From: an uncultured Muribaculum sp.
GTDB taxonomy: Bacteria; Bacteroidota; Bacteroidia; Bacteroidales; Muribaculaceae
Direction of reading: 5' to 3'
Assembly (NCBI GenBank): GCA_910578835.1
Contig: CAJTSK010000043.1
Coordinates: 1-17,680, forward strand
DNA: 17,680 nucleotides
Part shown: in pieces, positions 1-7,230 of the stretch
How the letters are laid out: each line of letters starts with the position of its first letter
Position numbering within the stretch: position 1 is the first letter of the stretch
Made by a program: the position numbers and the translations under genes
Notes under the pieces: model-generated
What the model was told of the DNA's origin: nothing
Database searches by the model: none
Seen by the model: only the letters and a program-made list of their open reading frames with translations

Positions 1-51
1 ACTACGCCCCGTGTGGACTTTCACCACAGATGTATGGCATGCCCACCATAC
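1..51 (-). other. Hairpin-rich left edge, possible group II intron 5' region
   Basis: Read on the minus strand, this stretch holds two perfect short stems: GTATGG with CCATAC (46-51 and 32-37) and TGTGG with CCACA around a TGAAAGT loop (24-28 and 12-16). The second is followed by CGGGGCGTAGT. A stem closed by GTGAAAGTC and followed by a G-run resembles domain I of bacterial group II introns, and some group II introns (class C) insert just downstream of transcription terminators, which is where this lies relative to the Crp/Fnr gene. This is resemblance from memory only. No reverse transcriptase or domain V is in the window, so it may simply be an unrelated structured RNA or a chance run of hairpins. 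Confidence 0.22.
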
Positions 52-59
52 TAAAGAGA

Positions 60-91
60 GGGTGAGACCTCTTTTTCAAGCGGTCCCACCC
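60..91 (-). terminator. Probable terminator downstream of the Crp/Fnr-family gene
   Basis: Bases 82-91 and 60-69 form a 10-bp inverted repeat; in the minus-strand RNA it pairs GGGTGGGACC with GGTCUCACCC with a single G-U wobble and a 12-base loop. It starts 24 bases past the minus-strand stop codon at 116-118. The minus-strand tail is only moderately U-rich (UCUCUUUAG). The plus-strand tail (92-108) is T-rich, so the stem could also stop plus-strand transcripts entering from the left, although that strand has an A-C mismatch in the stem. Confidence 0.6.
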
Positions 92-115
92 TGTCTTGTT
101 TATTTTTACCGGTGC

Positions 116-817
116 CTAACCGAATTTGCTGATTTTGCGGAGAGCCACCTCATTGATGATTTTGATGCGGCGACCGTCGACTATAAGTATCTTTTCATTC
201 ACAAAACCCGAAAGGGTACGTATGGCGTTGGATGTGGTCATGTTTGACAGGTTGGCAAGATCTTCACGCGCCATATATATTTTCAGTGTCGCATTATCAT
301 CCTCAAATCCATAGCTTTCACGCAATGCTATAAGAGCCTCGGCAAGACGACCGCGTATATGCTTCTGGGTAAGATTGACAATTTTTGTGTCAGAACCGCC
401 GAGATTGCACGAAAGCTCATGGATAAAAAACCATGCAAGCTTGATATTGTTCTGGATCAAATCCTTGACAACCGCCATAGGCACAGAACCGAGAATCGAC
501 GGTTCAAAAGCAGCCGCAGTCGACACATACGGCTCCTCTGCAAAATAAGCACGGTAGCCAAAATATTGTACAGGACGAATCAATCGCAATATCTGCTGGC
601 GACCGCCGATACCATCCTTATAGAGTTTCACTTTTCCCTTAAGCAGACACCATAAAGACTCAGGCTCTTCGCCTTCAGCATATATAATCTGATTCTTCTT
701 GAATGTATGGGTAGTGAAATTCTCGACAATGCAACGCTTTTCGTCACCGTCAAGAATTGACCATATTTCAGACAAATCTTCCTGAATTACTTTTTCTAAA
801 GTGCTTTTTTTAATCAT
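116..817 (-). CDS. Crp/Fnr-family transcriptional regulator
   Basis: A 233-residue DNA-binding regulator. Residues about 18-130 have the cyclic-nucleotide-binding beta-roll layout, with the glycine turn EGEEPESLWCLLKGKVKLY (48-66) and a later turn ending YFGYRAYFAEEPY (85-97). A long dimer helix follows (about 126-168), then a Crp-type winged helix-turn-helix (about 178-222, containing MAREDLANLS and MTTSNAIRTLSGF, then wing DGRRIKII). It lacks the N-terminal cysteine cluster of oxygen-sensing FNR, and the binding-pocket arginine-serine pair of E. coli CRP is not evident, so the ligand is unknown; the Bacteroidota have many such paralogs. It is divergent from aroE across a 141-base gap that carries its own -7/-33 promoter and a striking palindrome over the start site, which suggests autoregulation. 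The start ATG at 817 is the first in frame after that promoter. Confidence 0.9.
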   Translation of the reverse strand: MIKKSTLEKVIQEDLSEIWSILDGDEKRCIVENFTTHTFKKNQIIYAEGEEPESLWCLLKGKVKLYKDGIGGRQQILRLIRPVQYFGYRAYFAEEPYVSTAAAFEPSILGSVPMAVVKDLIQNNIKLAWFFIHELSCNLGGSDTKIVNLTQKHIRGRLAEALIALRESYGFEDDNATLKIYMAREDLANLSNMTTSNAIRTLSGFVNEKILIVDGRRIKIINEVALRKISKFG

Positions 818-827
818 TTCGAGTGCC

Positions 828-865
828 GTGTAACTATGTTATATAACATAATGGCAAAGTTACAC
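828..865. promoter_or_regulatory. Nested palindrome over the Crp/Fnr gene promoter, candidate operator
   Basis: TATGTTATATAACATA (835-850) is a perfect 16-bp palindrome. It is flanked by GTGTAAC (828-834) and its exact reverse complement GTTACAC (859-865); the second copy overlaps the -7 box of the minus-strand promoter (855-862). The palindrome falls at about +1 to +16 of the predicted transcript, a typical place for a repressor or autoregulatory site. Crp/Fnr dimers bind palindromes of about this size, so the neighbouring regulator is the obvious candidate, but that link is inference. Confidence 0.5.
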
Positions 866-884
866 AATTTTATTAACACACAAA
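855..884 (-). promoter_or_regulatory. Bacteroidota-type promoter of the Crp/Fnr gene
   Basis: On the minus strand, TAACTTTG (862-855) matches the TAnnTTTG -7 consensus exactly. TTTG (884-881) lies 18 bases upstream as a -33 element. Transcription would start near 848-851, giving a leader of about 30 bases before the ATG at 817. Confidence 0.7.
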
Positions 885-924
885 AAAATATCTTCTCTTT
901 AATAAACATTTCTGACATTATGAT

Positions 925-932
925 TATATTTG
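925..932 (+). promoter_or_regulatory. -7 promoter box for aroE-comEC
   Basis: TATATTTG is an exact TAnnTTTG match ending 26 bases before the aroE ATG. No TTTG is seen at the expected -33 position (the region reads CTCTTTAATAA), so this is a -7-only call. The predicted leader is about 20 bases with no Shine-Dalgarno sequence, usual in this phylum. Confidence 0.6.
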
Positions 933-958
933 TAGTATAAAATGAAATCCCGACGATT

Positions 959-1714
959 ATGGCAGACAAAAATGAACGCATATTTGGGCTGATAGGCTTC
1001 CCCCTGTCACACTCATTCTCTAAAAACTACTTCAACCAGAAATTCGAGTCAGAGGGAATAAACGCCCGCTATCTCAATTTTGAACTGCCCGACATCGGTG
1101 ACCTGATGGAGGTAGTGGCTGAATACCCTAACCTCTGCGGACTTAACGTAACCATCCCCTACAAAGAGCAGGTAATACCTTACCTTGACTCCATGGACGC
1201 TGACGCACAAAAGATAGGCGCGGTAAATGTGATTAAATTCATCAGGGAAAATGACAAGCTGAAATTCAAAGGCTATAACTCCGACATAATCGGATTTATG
1301 GACTCAATACATCCGCTGCTCACCCCGGAGCGCAAAAAAGCGCTTGTGCTCGGTACGGGCGGTGCGGCAAAGGCGGTGTTTCAGGGGCTAATCAACCTTG
1401 GACTGGAGCCTATATATGTGTCACGAAAACCACGCGAAGGAGCCCTTACCTACTCCGACCTCACGCCGGAAACAATCGCCTCACATACAGTGATTGTCAA
1501 CACCACTCCTCTCGGCATGTATCCCCACGTCGACGAGTGTCCCGACATCCCCTACGACCTTCTAACCCCTGACCATCTCTGTTACGATGTGATCTACAAT
1601 CCGGAGGTGACCTTGTTTATGAAAAAGGCGGCAGAGCATGGCGCCGAGACCAAAAACGGGCTCGAAATGCTCCTCCTGCAAGCATTTGCCGCCTGGAGAA
1701 TCTGGAACGAATAA
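959..1714 (+). CDS. aroE: Shikimate dehydrogenase
   Basis: Reduces 3-dehydroshikimate to shikimate with NADPH, the fourth step of the chorismate pathway, in the cytoplasm. The 251-residue length is a little short for the family (about 270). The substrate domain shows GFPLSHSFSK (13-22, the SxS shikimate contact), NVTIPYK (63-69, catalytic Lys69) and YNSDIIGF (106-113, with Asn107 and catalytic Asp109). The NADP domain has the glycine-rich LGTGGAAKAV (131-140), a following VSRK strand end (154-157) and NTTPLGMYP (181-189). The C-terminal NGLEMLLLQAFAAWRIW (233-249) is the standard closing helix. comEC follows with an uncertain start that overlaps or abuts this gene, so the two are probably co-transcribed. 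All catalytic residues are present. Confidence 0.97.
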   Translation: MADKNERIFGLIGFPLSHSFSKNYFNQKFESEGINARYLNFELPDIGDLMEVVAEYPNLCGLNVTIPYKEQVIPYLDSMDADAQKIGAVNVIKFIRENDKLKFKGYNSDIIGFMDSIHPLLTPERKKALVLGTGGAAKAVFQGLINLGLEPIYVSRKPREGALTYSDLTPETIASHTVIVNTTPLGMYPHVDECPDIPYDLLTPDHLCYDVIYNPEVTLFMKKAAEHGAETKNGLEMLLLQAFAAWRIWNE

Positions 1715-3605
1715 ATCTCGTCAACACCGACAGCCAATACCCTCACCCGATTTGCGACCGCCACTCTCCTACATACCGCTTCTTCCGGTAGCGTTACTCG
1801 TTATCGCGGTCACACTTATCGTCAACCCGATTGGGAGGAATTATCCAGACACGCTACGTGCCGACGGACAGAAAGGGATTGTAGAGTCAGCCAAGACCAA
1901 CAACACGGGGCAACATCTTGTTGTGGCAATCGACAGCAAAAGCCAAGGGAAGATAAAGACACTACTTACGGTGCCTTCGGTCTATACCACCTTCCAGACA
2001 GGCGACAGCGTGACATTTTGCTGCAACATGCGTAAGCCCACACCACGCACCGCATATGAAAATGACTATACCGGAGCATTGAAGGCGCAAGGTATCATTT
2101 ACACCGGATTTGTGCCTCCCGACAGCATCATGGTCACCGCAACCGCCGGCAATATTTATTGGCGCATAAGGCGTTTACGCCCTCTTGCAAGCGAGTTGCT
2201 GAAACGCAGCTCCCTCTCCGCCCCCACATGTGAATTTCTCAACGCCACCCTTACCGGCGACACCTCAACCCTTACCGACGATACACGCAATCTATTCTCC
2301 TCGGCAGGCGTGGCGCATATCCTGGCTCTAAGCGGCATGCATGTGGGCATATTGACAGTAGTGATAGGCGTCGCCCTCTTTCCGCTGTATCTCTTCCGTA
2401 TGCGCCGACTGCAATTATCGCTGACTATAGTAGCGTTATGGGGCTACGCCATATTCACGGGACTATCGCCTTCAGTGACACGCGCGGCGGTAATGGCTAC
2501 AGCCATCGCCGGAGGGCTAATCTTGCAACGTCGCTATTTCGGATTCAACGGATTACTACTCGCCCTATGTATAATTCTCGCGATATCGCCCCGGCAATTA
2601 TATCAACCCGGTTTCCAGATGTCATTTCTTTCCGTAGCGTCCATACTCGCGGTGATGCCACTCATCAACCGTATAAACCATAAAAACAGGCTGCTCTTTT
2701 ACCTCGCGTCAACAGCTTGTGTAAGCATAGCAGCCACGATAGGCACAGGAGTGGTGTCAGCCTACTATTTTCACACATTCCCACTCTACTTCCTTGTCGC
2801 AAACCTGCCAGTATTGACCATGCTTCCGTTCCTTATGGGAGGGGGCATACTGCTTATCACGCTGGAGGCTATAGGCATAGACCCGGCATGGCTATGCCCG
2901 GCATTGGATTGGCTCTACGGACTCATCCATTCCTATGTCAGGTTTATAGCCACACTACCCGGCGCCACGCTTGAACACCTTTATTTCCCCGGCTGGCTCA
3001 CAATACCTTATTACCTTACCGCAGCTCTCTTCATCGCTTCCATATACATGCGCAAACGCCGGGTTAAAATCGCCTGTGCCACCGTGGCAGCTCTTACCGT
3101 AATCAGCTTTGCCATGTCACAACCCACCTATGCCGAAGAAGAGATTTTTCTTACCCGCGACACCTACTCCACCACCTGCCTTTACCGCAACCGCGACAAA
3201 GTGTACATGCTTACCACTGCAAAACCGGCAAACGCAGGTACTCTCCTTGACCACTATCACCGCACCTACAGCGATTACCTCGGACGACATGGCGCCGACT
3301 CCATAAGACTTGTCGCCGACACGACATCGGTCGGTTCAATCACAAGAAACGGAAGCTTTACAACCATAGGGGGCAAGCACTACCTGACTGCCTGCGGGAA
3401 GCCTTTACCGTCGCCCGATGATTGCCATCCGGTCCACTATGCAATCGTGTGCCGTGGATTTCGCGACGATGTGCTGGAGCTATATGAGCGATATGCCCCC
3501 GACAGCATATTGCTGAGCAACGACCTCCACCCTCGCCGTCACGACCGTTACGCCGACTCGCTGACATTACACAAAATCCCCTTCCGCTCCCTCAAACACA
3601 AATAA
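1638..3605 (+). CDS. comEC: ComEC/Rec2-family DNA uptake channel protein
   Basis: A multi-pass inner-membrane protein of the ComEC family, the channel that passes single-stranded transforming DNA into the cytoplasm. One N-terminal membrane helix (about 43-63) precedes a soluble region (about 75-168, the DUF4131 position). The competence core has HILALSGMHVGIL (227-239), GLSPSVTRAAVMA (275-287) and QPGFQMSFLSV (323-333), with about seven to eight further helices up to residue 470. The C-terminal 155 residues lack an HxHxDH metallo-beta-lactamase motif and look like a degenerate remnant, common in Bacteroidota. The start is uncertain: the only in-frame ATG upstream of the first helix is at 1638, inside aroE (77-base overlap), and its first 38 residues are polar and proline/lysine-rich. 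TTG at 1752 would give a 617-residue protein starting just before the first helix. Function in competence cannot be shown from sequence. Confidence 0.88.
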   Translation: MAPRPKTGSKCSSCKHLPPGESGTNKSRQHRQPIPSPDLRPPLSYIPLLPVALLVIAVTLIVNPIGRNYPDTLRADGQKGIVESAKTNNTGQHLVVAIDSKSQGKIKTLLTVPSVYTTFQTGDSVTFCCNMRKPTPRTAYENDYTGALKAQGIIYTGFVPPDSIMVTATAGNIYWRIRRLRPLASELLKRSSLSAPTCEFLNATLTGDTSTLTDDTRNLFSSAGVAHILALSGMHVGILTVVIGVALFPLYLFRMRRLQLSLTIVALWGYAIFTGLSPSVTRAAVMATAIAGGLILQRRYFGFNGLLLALCIILAISPRQLYQPGFQMSFLSVASILAVMPLINRINHKNRLLFYLASTACVSIAATIGTGVVSAYYFHTFPLYFLVANLPVLTMLPFLMGGGILLITLEAIGIDPAWLCPALDWLYGLIHSYVRFIATLPGATLEHLYFPGWLTIPYYLTAALFIASIYMRKRRVKIACATVAALTVISFAMSQPTYAEEEIFLTRDTYSTTCLYRNRDKVYMLTTAKPANAGTLLDHYHRTYSDYLGRHGADSIRLVADTTSVGSITRNGSFTTIGGKHYLTACGKPLPSPDDCHPVHYAIVCRGFRDDVLELYERYAPDSILLSNDLHPRRHDRYADSLTLHKIPFRSLKHK

Positions 3606-3611
3606 ATGTCG

Positions 3612-3619
3612 TATATTTG
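3612..3619 (+). promoter_or_regulatory. -7 promoter box for the M20 deacylase gene
   Basis: TATATTTG, an exact TAnnTTTG match, lies 7 bases after the comEC stop and 71 bases before the next ATG. No clear -33 TTTG is visible. The box runs into a short inverted repeat, TTTGC-ATAA-GCAAA (3616-3629). The predicted leader is about 65 bases without other recognisable structure. Confidence 0.55.
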
Positions 3620-3690
3620 CATAAGCAAAAAGCTGCTCGGCGAATGACCGCCCTGACAGTAACATTTATTATTAAACAAGCTCTTAATTT

Positions 3691-4752
3691 ATGGACGAGC
3701 TATATTATCAAGCGATTGACCTTCTGAAAGAACTTATCGCCACCCCCTCCGTAAGCCGCGAGGAAAAGGATGCCGCCGACATAATCGAACGGCATTTCAA
3801 GTCCCACGGACATACCCCCCGACGTCATGGAAACAATGTATGGGCTATCGCTCCCGACTACGATCCTGCATTACCCACACTGCTTCTTAACTCCCATATC
3901 GACACAGTGAAACCGGCGGCAGGATGGACCCGCGACCCGTTCACCCCCGAGGAAGATGAGGAGGGGCGCATCTACGGTCTGGGCAGCAACGATGCCGGCG
4001 CGTCACTCGTGTCGCTTATAGCCACATTTCTGTACATGTCGCAGCAATCGCGCGGATATAACCTCGTAATGCTCGCCTCGGCAGAAGAAGAAGTCAGCGG
4101 CAAAAACGGCATAGAATCGGCAATACCGCTCCTACCCCCTATTGATATAGCAATTGTAGGCGAGCCTACCGGGATGAACCCCGCGATAGCCGAAAAAGGA
4201 CTTATGGTGCTTGATGCCGAGGTCAAAGGCATAGCAGGACACGCAGCGCGCAATGAGGGAGACAACGCCATATACCACGCTATCGACACCATAGCCACAC
4301 TGAAGGAGCTTCAGCTCCCGGTAATCTCACGGATGCTCGGGCCCGTAAAAATCAGCGTCACCCAGATTAATGCCGGCACGCAGCACAATGTAGTGCCCGA
4401 CCTTTGCAAAATGGTGGTAGATGTGCGCACAACCGATGCCTACACCAATGTAGAGACGCTGGAGCTTATACGCAACGCCGCGCCGGGATGTAACTTCACC
4501 CCTCGCTCAACACGCCTGAACCCCTCCCGTATAGCCCCCGACCATCCGGTGGTAAGACGCCTTGAAATCCTGGGGTTTACACCGTTTGGCTCCCCGACAT
4601 TAAGCGATCAGGCACTAATGCCTTGGCAATCGGTAAAAGTAGGTCCCGGGCAATCATCACGCTCCCACACCGCCGACGAGTATATCTTCTCCGATGAAAT
4701 CAGGGAGGCAATCGCCACTTATATCCATGTGCTAAACGGGCTAAATCTTTAG
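3691..4752 (+). CDS. M20-family metallo-deacylase, probably N-acyl-ornithine/citrulline deacylase (ArgE type)
   Basis: A 353-residue cytoplasmic di-zinc amidohydrolase of peptidase family M20 (ArgE/DapE/CPG2 group). Metal and catalytic residues are all visible: NSHID (67-71: His69, Asp71), GSND (98-101: bridging Asp101), ASAEEE (129-134: the catalytic Glu-Glu pair), GEPT (157-160: Glu158) and the final ligand in SRSHTADE (324-331: His326). The dimerisation lid lies between about 168 and 280, with GIAGHAA (180-186) carrying the conserved active-site histidine. In Bacteroides the arginine pathway runs through N-succinylated ornithine and citrulline and ends with such a deacylase, so that role is likely, but no arg gene is in the window and DapE-like or peptidase activity cannot be excluded. 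It appears to be a single-gene unit: own promoter upstream, and a fresh promoter starts right after its TAG stop. Confidence 0.87.
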   Translation: MDELYYQAIDLLKELIATPSVSREEKDAADIIERHFKSHGHTPRRHGNNVWAIAPDYDPALPTLLLNSHIDTVKPAAGWTRDPFTPEEDEEGRIYGLGSNDAGASLVSLIATFLYMSQQSRGYNLVMLASAEEEVSGKNGIESAIPLLPPIDIAIVGEPTGMNPAIAEKGLMVLDAEVKGIAGHAARNEGDNAIYHAIDTIATLKELQLPVISRMLGPVKISVTQINAGTQHNVVPDLCKMVVDVRTTDAYTNVETLELIRNAAPGCNFTPRSTRLNPSRIAPDHPVVRRLEILGFTPFGSPTLSDQALMPWQSVKVGPGQSSRSHTADEYIFSDEIREAIATYIHVLNGLNL

Positions 4753-4753
4753 A

Positions 4754-4785
4754 TTTGCATTATTTGTCACTTTTTTGTAACTTTG
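4754..4785 (+). promoter_or_regulatory. Promoter of the parE operon
   Basis: TTTG (4754-4757) and TAACTTTG (4778-4785) are separated by 20 bases, a good match to the Bacteroidota -33/-7 pair. The -33 element begins one base after the stop codon of the deacylase gene. The predicted leader is about 28 bases. A small inverted repeat, TAAGA-ATAA-TCTTA (4786-4799), sits at the start site. Confidence 0.72.
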
Positions 4786-4819
4786 TAAGAATAATCTTAA
4801 AAAGCCTTGATTACGCAAC

Positions 4820-6760
4820 ATGAGTGACATCACCGACATCACATTACAGGAAGAAGAAAACGATAACAAACCCGTCAACTATTCAGGCGAAGATATAAAA
4901 ACCCTCGACTGGAAGGAGCATATCCGCCTGCGCCCCGGTATGTATATCGGTAAACTTGGCGACGGAACCCAGAATGACGACGGTATTTACGTACTTGTAA
5001 AGGAAGTGCTCGACAATGCCATTGACGAGTATATGATGGGCTTCGGCAAACAGATTGACGTCACCGTAACGGAAACGACGGTCACTGTGCGCGACCATGG
5101 ACGCGGTATTCCCCTCGACAAGGTAATCGACGTGTCGTCAAAGATGAACACGGGAGCGAAGTATGACTCAAAGGCTTTCAAGAAATCGGTGGGTCTCAAC
5201 GGCGTAGGCATCAAGGCGGTCAACGCCCTCTCGACCGACTTCACCATAACCAGTACACGCGACGGACAGGCACGCACAATCGAATACAGCTGCGGAAGCA
5301 TGTTGAGCGACAGCGGCATCGTGACAAGCGACGAGCCTAACGGCACCAGTGTGTGCTTCACGCCCGACAACACGATATTCCGCGATTACAAATATCACGA
5401 GGAGTATATCGTGCAGCTTGTAAAAAATTACACCTTCCTCAACACCGGGCTGTCGATTTACCTCAACGGCAAACGTTATTATTCCCGCAACGGATTGCTC
5501 GACTTGCTTAAAGAAAATCTGACAACAGAGCCTCTATACCCCATCATCCACCTGAAGGGCGATGACATCGAGGCGGTAATCACCCACACGAAGCAGTTTG
5601 GCGAAGAGTATTACTCATTTGTCAACGGACAGCATACCACCCAGGGAGGAACCCACCTCACCGCATTCAGAGAGTCGGTGTCGCGCACCATAAAGGAGTA
5701 TTTCGGTAAAAACTTCGAGTATTCCGACATACGCGGAGGCATGGTAGCCGCAATATCCATCAAGGTTGAAGAACCGGTATTTGAATCGCAGACCAAGACC
5801 AAACTCGGCTCACGCGACATTGGACCCAACGGTCCTACAGTGGCAAAATTCATAGGCGATTTCATCAAGAAAGAGCTTGACAATTACCTGCATATCGACC
5901 TTACAAGCGCCGACATACTGCTAAAAAAGGTGCAGGAAAACGAGCGCGAGCGCAAGGCTATGGCAGGTGTAACAAAAGCGGTACGCGAAAAGACAAAGAA
6001 ATTTGCCATCCATAACAAAAAACTCCTTGACTGCCGCACCCACTTGTCGGATGCAAAAGGCGATGAAGACAAAAAGCTTGCATCGTCGATATTCATCACC
6101 GAGGGAGACTCGGCGGCAGGCTCAATCACCAAGATACGCGATGTCGACACCCAGGCGGTATTCTCACTGCGAGGCAAGCCGCTCAACACTTACGGCATGC
6201 CACTGGTGGATGTGTATAAAAACGATGAATTTGCGCTACTACGCGCGGCGCTCAACATAGAAGAGAGCATCGACGATTTACGCTACAACCGGGTGATAAT
6301 CGCCACTGATGCCGATGTCGACGGCATGCACATCAGGCTTCTGCTGCTTACATACTTCCTGCAATTTTTCCCCGACTTGATAAAGAAAGGGCATGTCTAC
6401 GTGCTTCAGACACCCCTGTTCCGTGTAAGAAACGGAAAAACCACACGCCGTATCGGCAAAAAAGGGGTCAAAGGAGCAACTGATGAGACTTATTATTGTT
6501 ATAATGAAGAGGAACGCGTAGCCGCCATCAACAAGCTCGGTGCCAACGCAGAAATCACCAGGTTTAAAGGACTTGGCGAAATATCGCCTGAAGAATTCCG
6601 CGGGTTCATTGGACCTGACATAAGGCTTGACCGCGTGACGCTCAGAAAAGAAGATGCAGTAGGCGAACTGCTCGAATTCTATATGGGCAAGAACACGGTT
6701 GAACGCCAGAATTTTATTATTGATAATCTCGTAGTAGAAGATGACTCAGAAATCTCTTGA
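4820..6760 (+). CDS. parE: DNA topoisomerase IV subunit B
   Basis: ATPase subunit of a type IIA topoisomerase that decatenates and relaxes DNA with ParC. The 646 residues are in family order. The GHKL ATPase domain has KEVLDNAIDE (61-70: base Glu62, Mg ligand Asn66), DHGRGIP (92-98) and the lid GLNGVG (125-130). The transducer carries QTKTKLG (324-330) with the ATP-contacting lysine. The TOPRIM domain has EGDSAAG (428-434) and DADVDG (497-502), and the tail has TRFKGLGEISPEEF (580-593). ISPEEF after GLGE, where GyrB usually has MNPEQLWETT, and the lack of any insertion favour ParE over GyrB. No parC lies in the window. The last 20 bases overlap coaD, implying translational coupling. Confidence 0.93.
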   Translation: MSDITDITLQEEENDNKPVNYSGEDIKTLDWKEHIRLRPGMYIGKLGDGTQNDDGIYVLVKEVLDNAIDEYMMGFGKQIDVTVTETTVTVRDHGRGIPLDKVIDVSSKMNTGAKYDSKAFKKSVGLNGVGIKAVNALSTDFTITSTRDGQARTIEYSCGSMLSDSGIVTSDEPNGTSVCFTPDNTIFRDYKYHEEYIVQLVKNYTFLNTGLSIYLNGKRYYSRNGLLDLLKENLTTEPLYPIIHLKGDDIEAVITHTKQFGEEYYSFVNGQHTTQGGTHLTAFRESVSRTIKEYFGKNFEYSDIRGGMVAAISIKVEEPVFESQTKTKLGSRDIGPNGPTVAKFIGDFIKKELDNYLHIDLTSADILLKKVQENERERKAMAGVTKAVREKTKKFAIHNKKLLDCRTHLSDAKGDEDKKLASSIFITEGDSAAGSITKIRDVDTQAVFSLRGKPLNTYGMPLVDVYKNDEFALLRAALNIEESIDDLRYNRVIIATDADVDGMHIRLLLLTYFLQFFPDLIKKGHVYVLQTPLFRVRNGKTTRRIGKKGVKGATDETYYCYNEEERVAAINKLGANAEITRFKGLGEISPEEFRGFIGPDIRLDRVTLRKEDAVGELLEFYMGKNTVERQNFIIDNLVVEDDSEIS

Positions 6761-7223
6761 ACGAATAGCTGTCTACCCGGGCACATTTGACCCGTTTACC
6801 ATCGGTCACATGTCGATAGTCGAACGCGGGTTGAAGATATTTGACAAAATCATAATCGCAGTCGGCATCAATGACGCAAAACGCTGCTACAAACCCACAG
6901 AAGAGCGTGTGCGCCACATAAAGAAAGTGATGGCCGACGAGCCGCGAGTGGAGGTGGTAAGTTATGACGGACTTACCGTAGACATAGCCCGCAAGCATAA
7001 CGCCGACTTCATTCTCCGCGGAGTCAGGACTGTAGCCGACTACGAATATGAACGTAACCTTGCCTATGCCAACCGCCGCATATCGGGTATCGAAACCGTG
7101 TTGCTCTACACGTTGCCCGAGCTGCAATATGTCAGTTCGACGATGGTTCGCGACCTTGACCGCTGCGGCTACGACATAAGCCAGTTTGTCCCCGATTCAG
7201 AATCAATACAACATCCCGAATAG
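6741..7223 (+). CDS. coaD: Phosphopantetheine adenylyltransferase
   Basis: Transfers AMP from ATP to 4'-phosphopantetheine, giving dephospho-CoA, the penultimate and often rate-limiting step of CoA synthesis in the cytoplasm. The 160-residue length is standard. Nucleotidyltransferase signatures are complete: YPGTFDPFTIGH (12-23, with the T/HxGH motif ending at His23), FILRGVRTVADYEYE (90-104, Arg93 and Arg96) and YVSSTMVRDL (130-139). The ATG at 6741 lies inside the end of parE (20-base overlap, different frame); Ile9-Ala10-Val11 begin the first Rossmann strand, so a later start would destroy the fold. The protease gene follows after 7 bases. The family works as a hexamer; nothing in the sequence is unusual. 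Confidence 0.96.
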   Translation: MTQKSLERIAVYPGTFDPFTIGHMSIVERGLKIFDKIIIAVGINDAKRCYKPTEERVRHIKKVMADEPRVEVVSYDGLTVDIARKHNADFILRGVRTVADYEYERNLAYANRRISGIETVLLYTLPELQYVSSTMVRDLDRCGYDISQFVPDSESIQHPE

Positions 7224-7230
7224 CACCAGC

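Noticed and set aside
11..247. Short plus-strand open frame across the left edge and the 3' end of the Crp/Fnr gene
   Set aside because: It reads through the terminator hairpin and the regulator's coding region antisense, has no promoter, and its product has no domain-like character.
3616..3629. Inverted repeat TTTGC-ATAA-GCAAA overlapping the -7 box of the M20 gene
   Set aside because: The arms are only 5 bp and half of the repeat is the promoter consensus itself, so chance is a sufficient explanation.
4786..4799. Inverted repeat TAAGA-ATAA-TCTTA at the predicted start of the parE transcript
   Set aside because: A 5-bp AT-rich stem in an AT-rich gap is expected by chance. It does not resemble the palindrome at 835-850.
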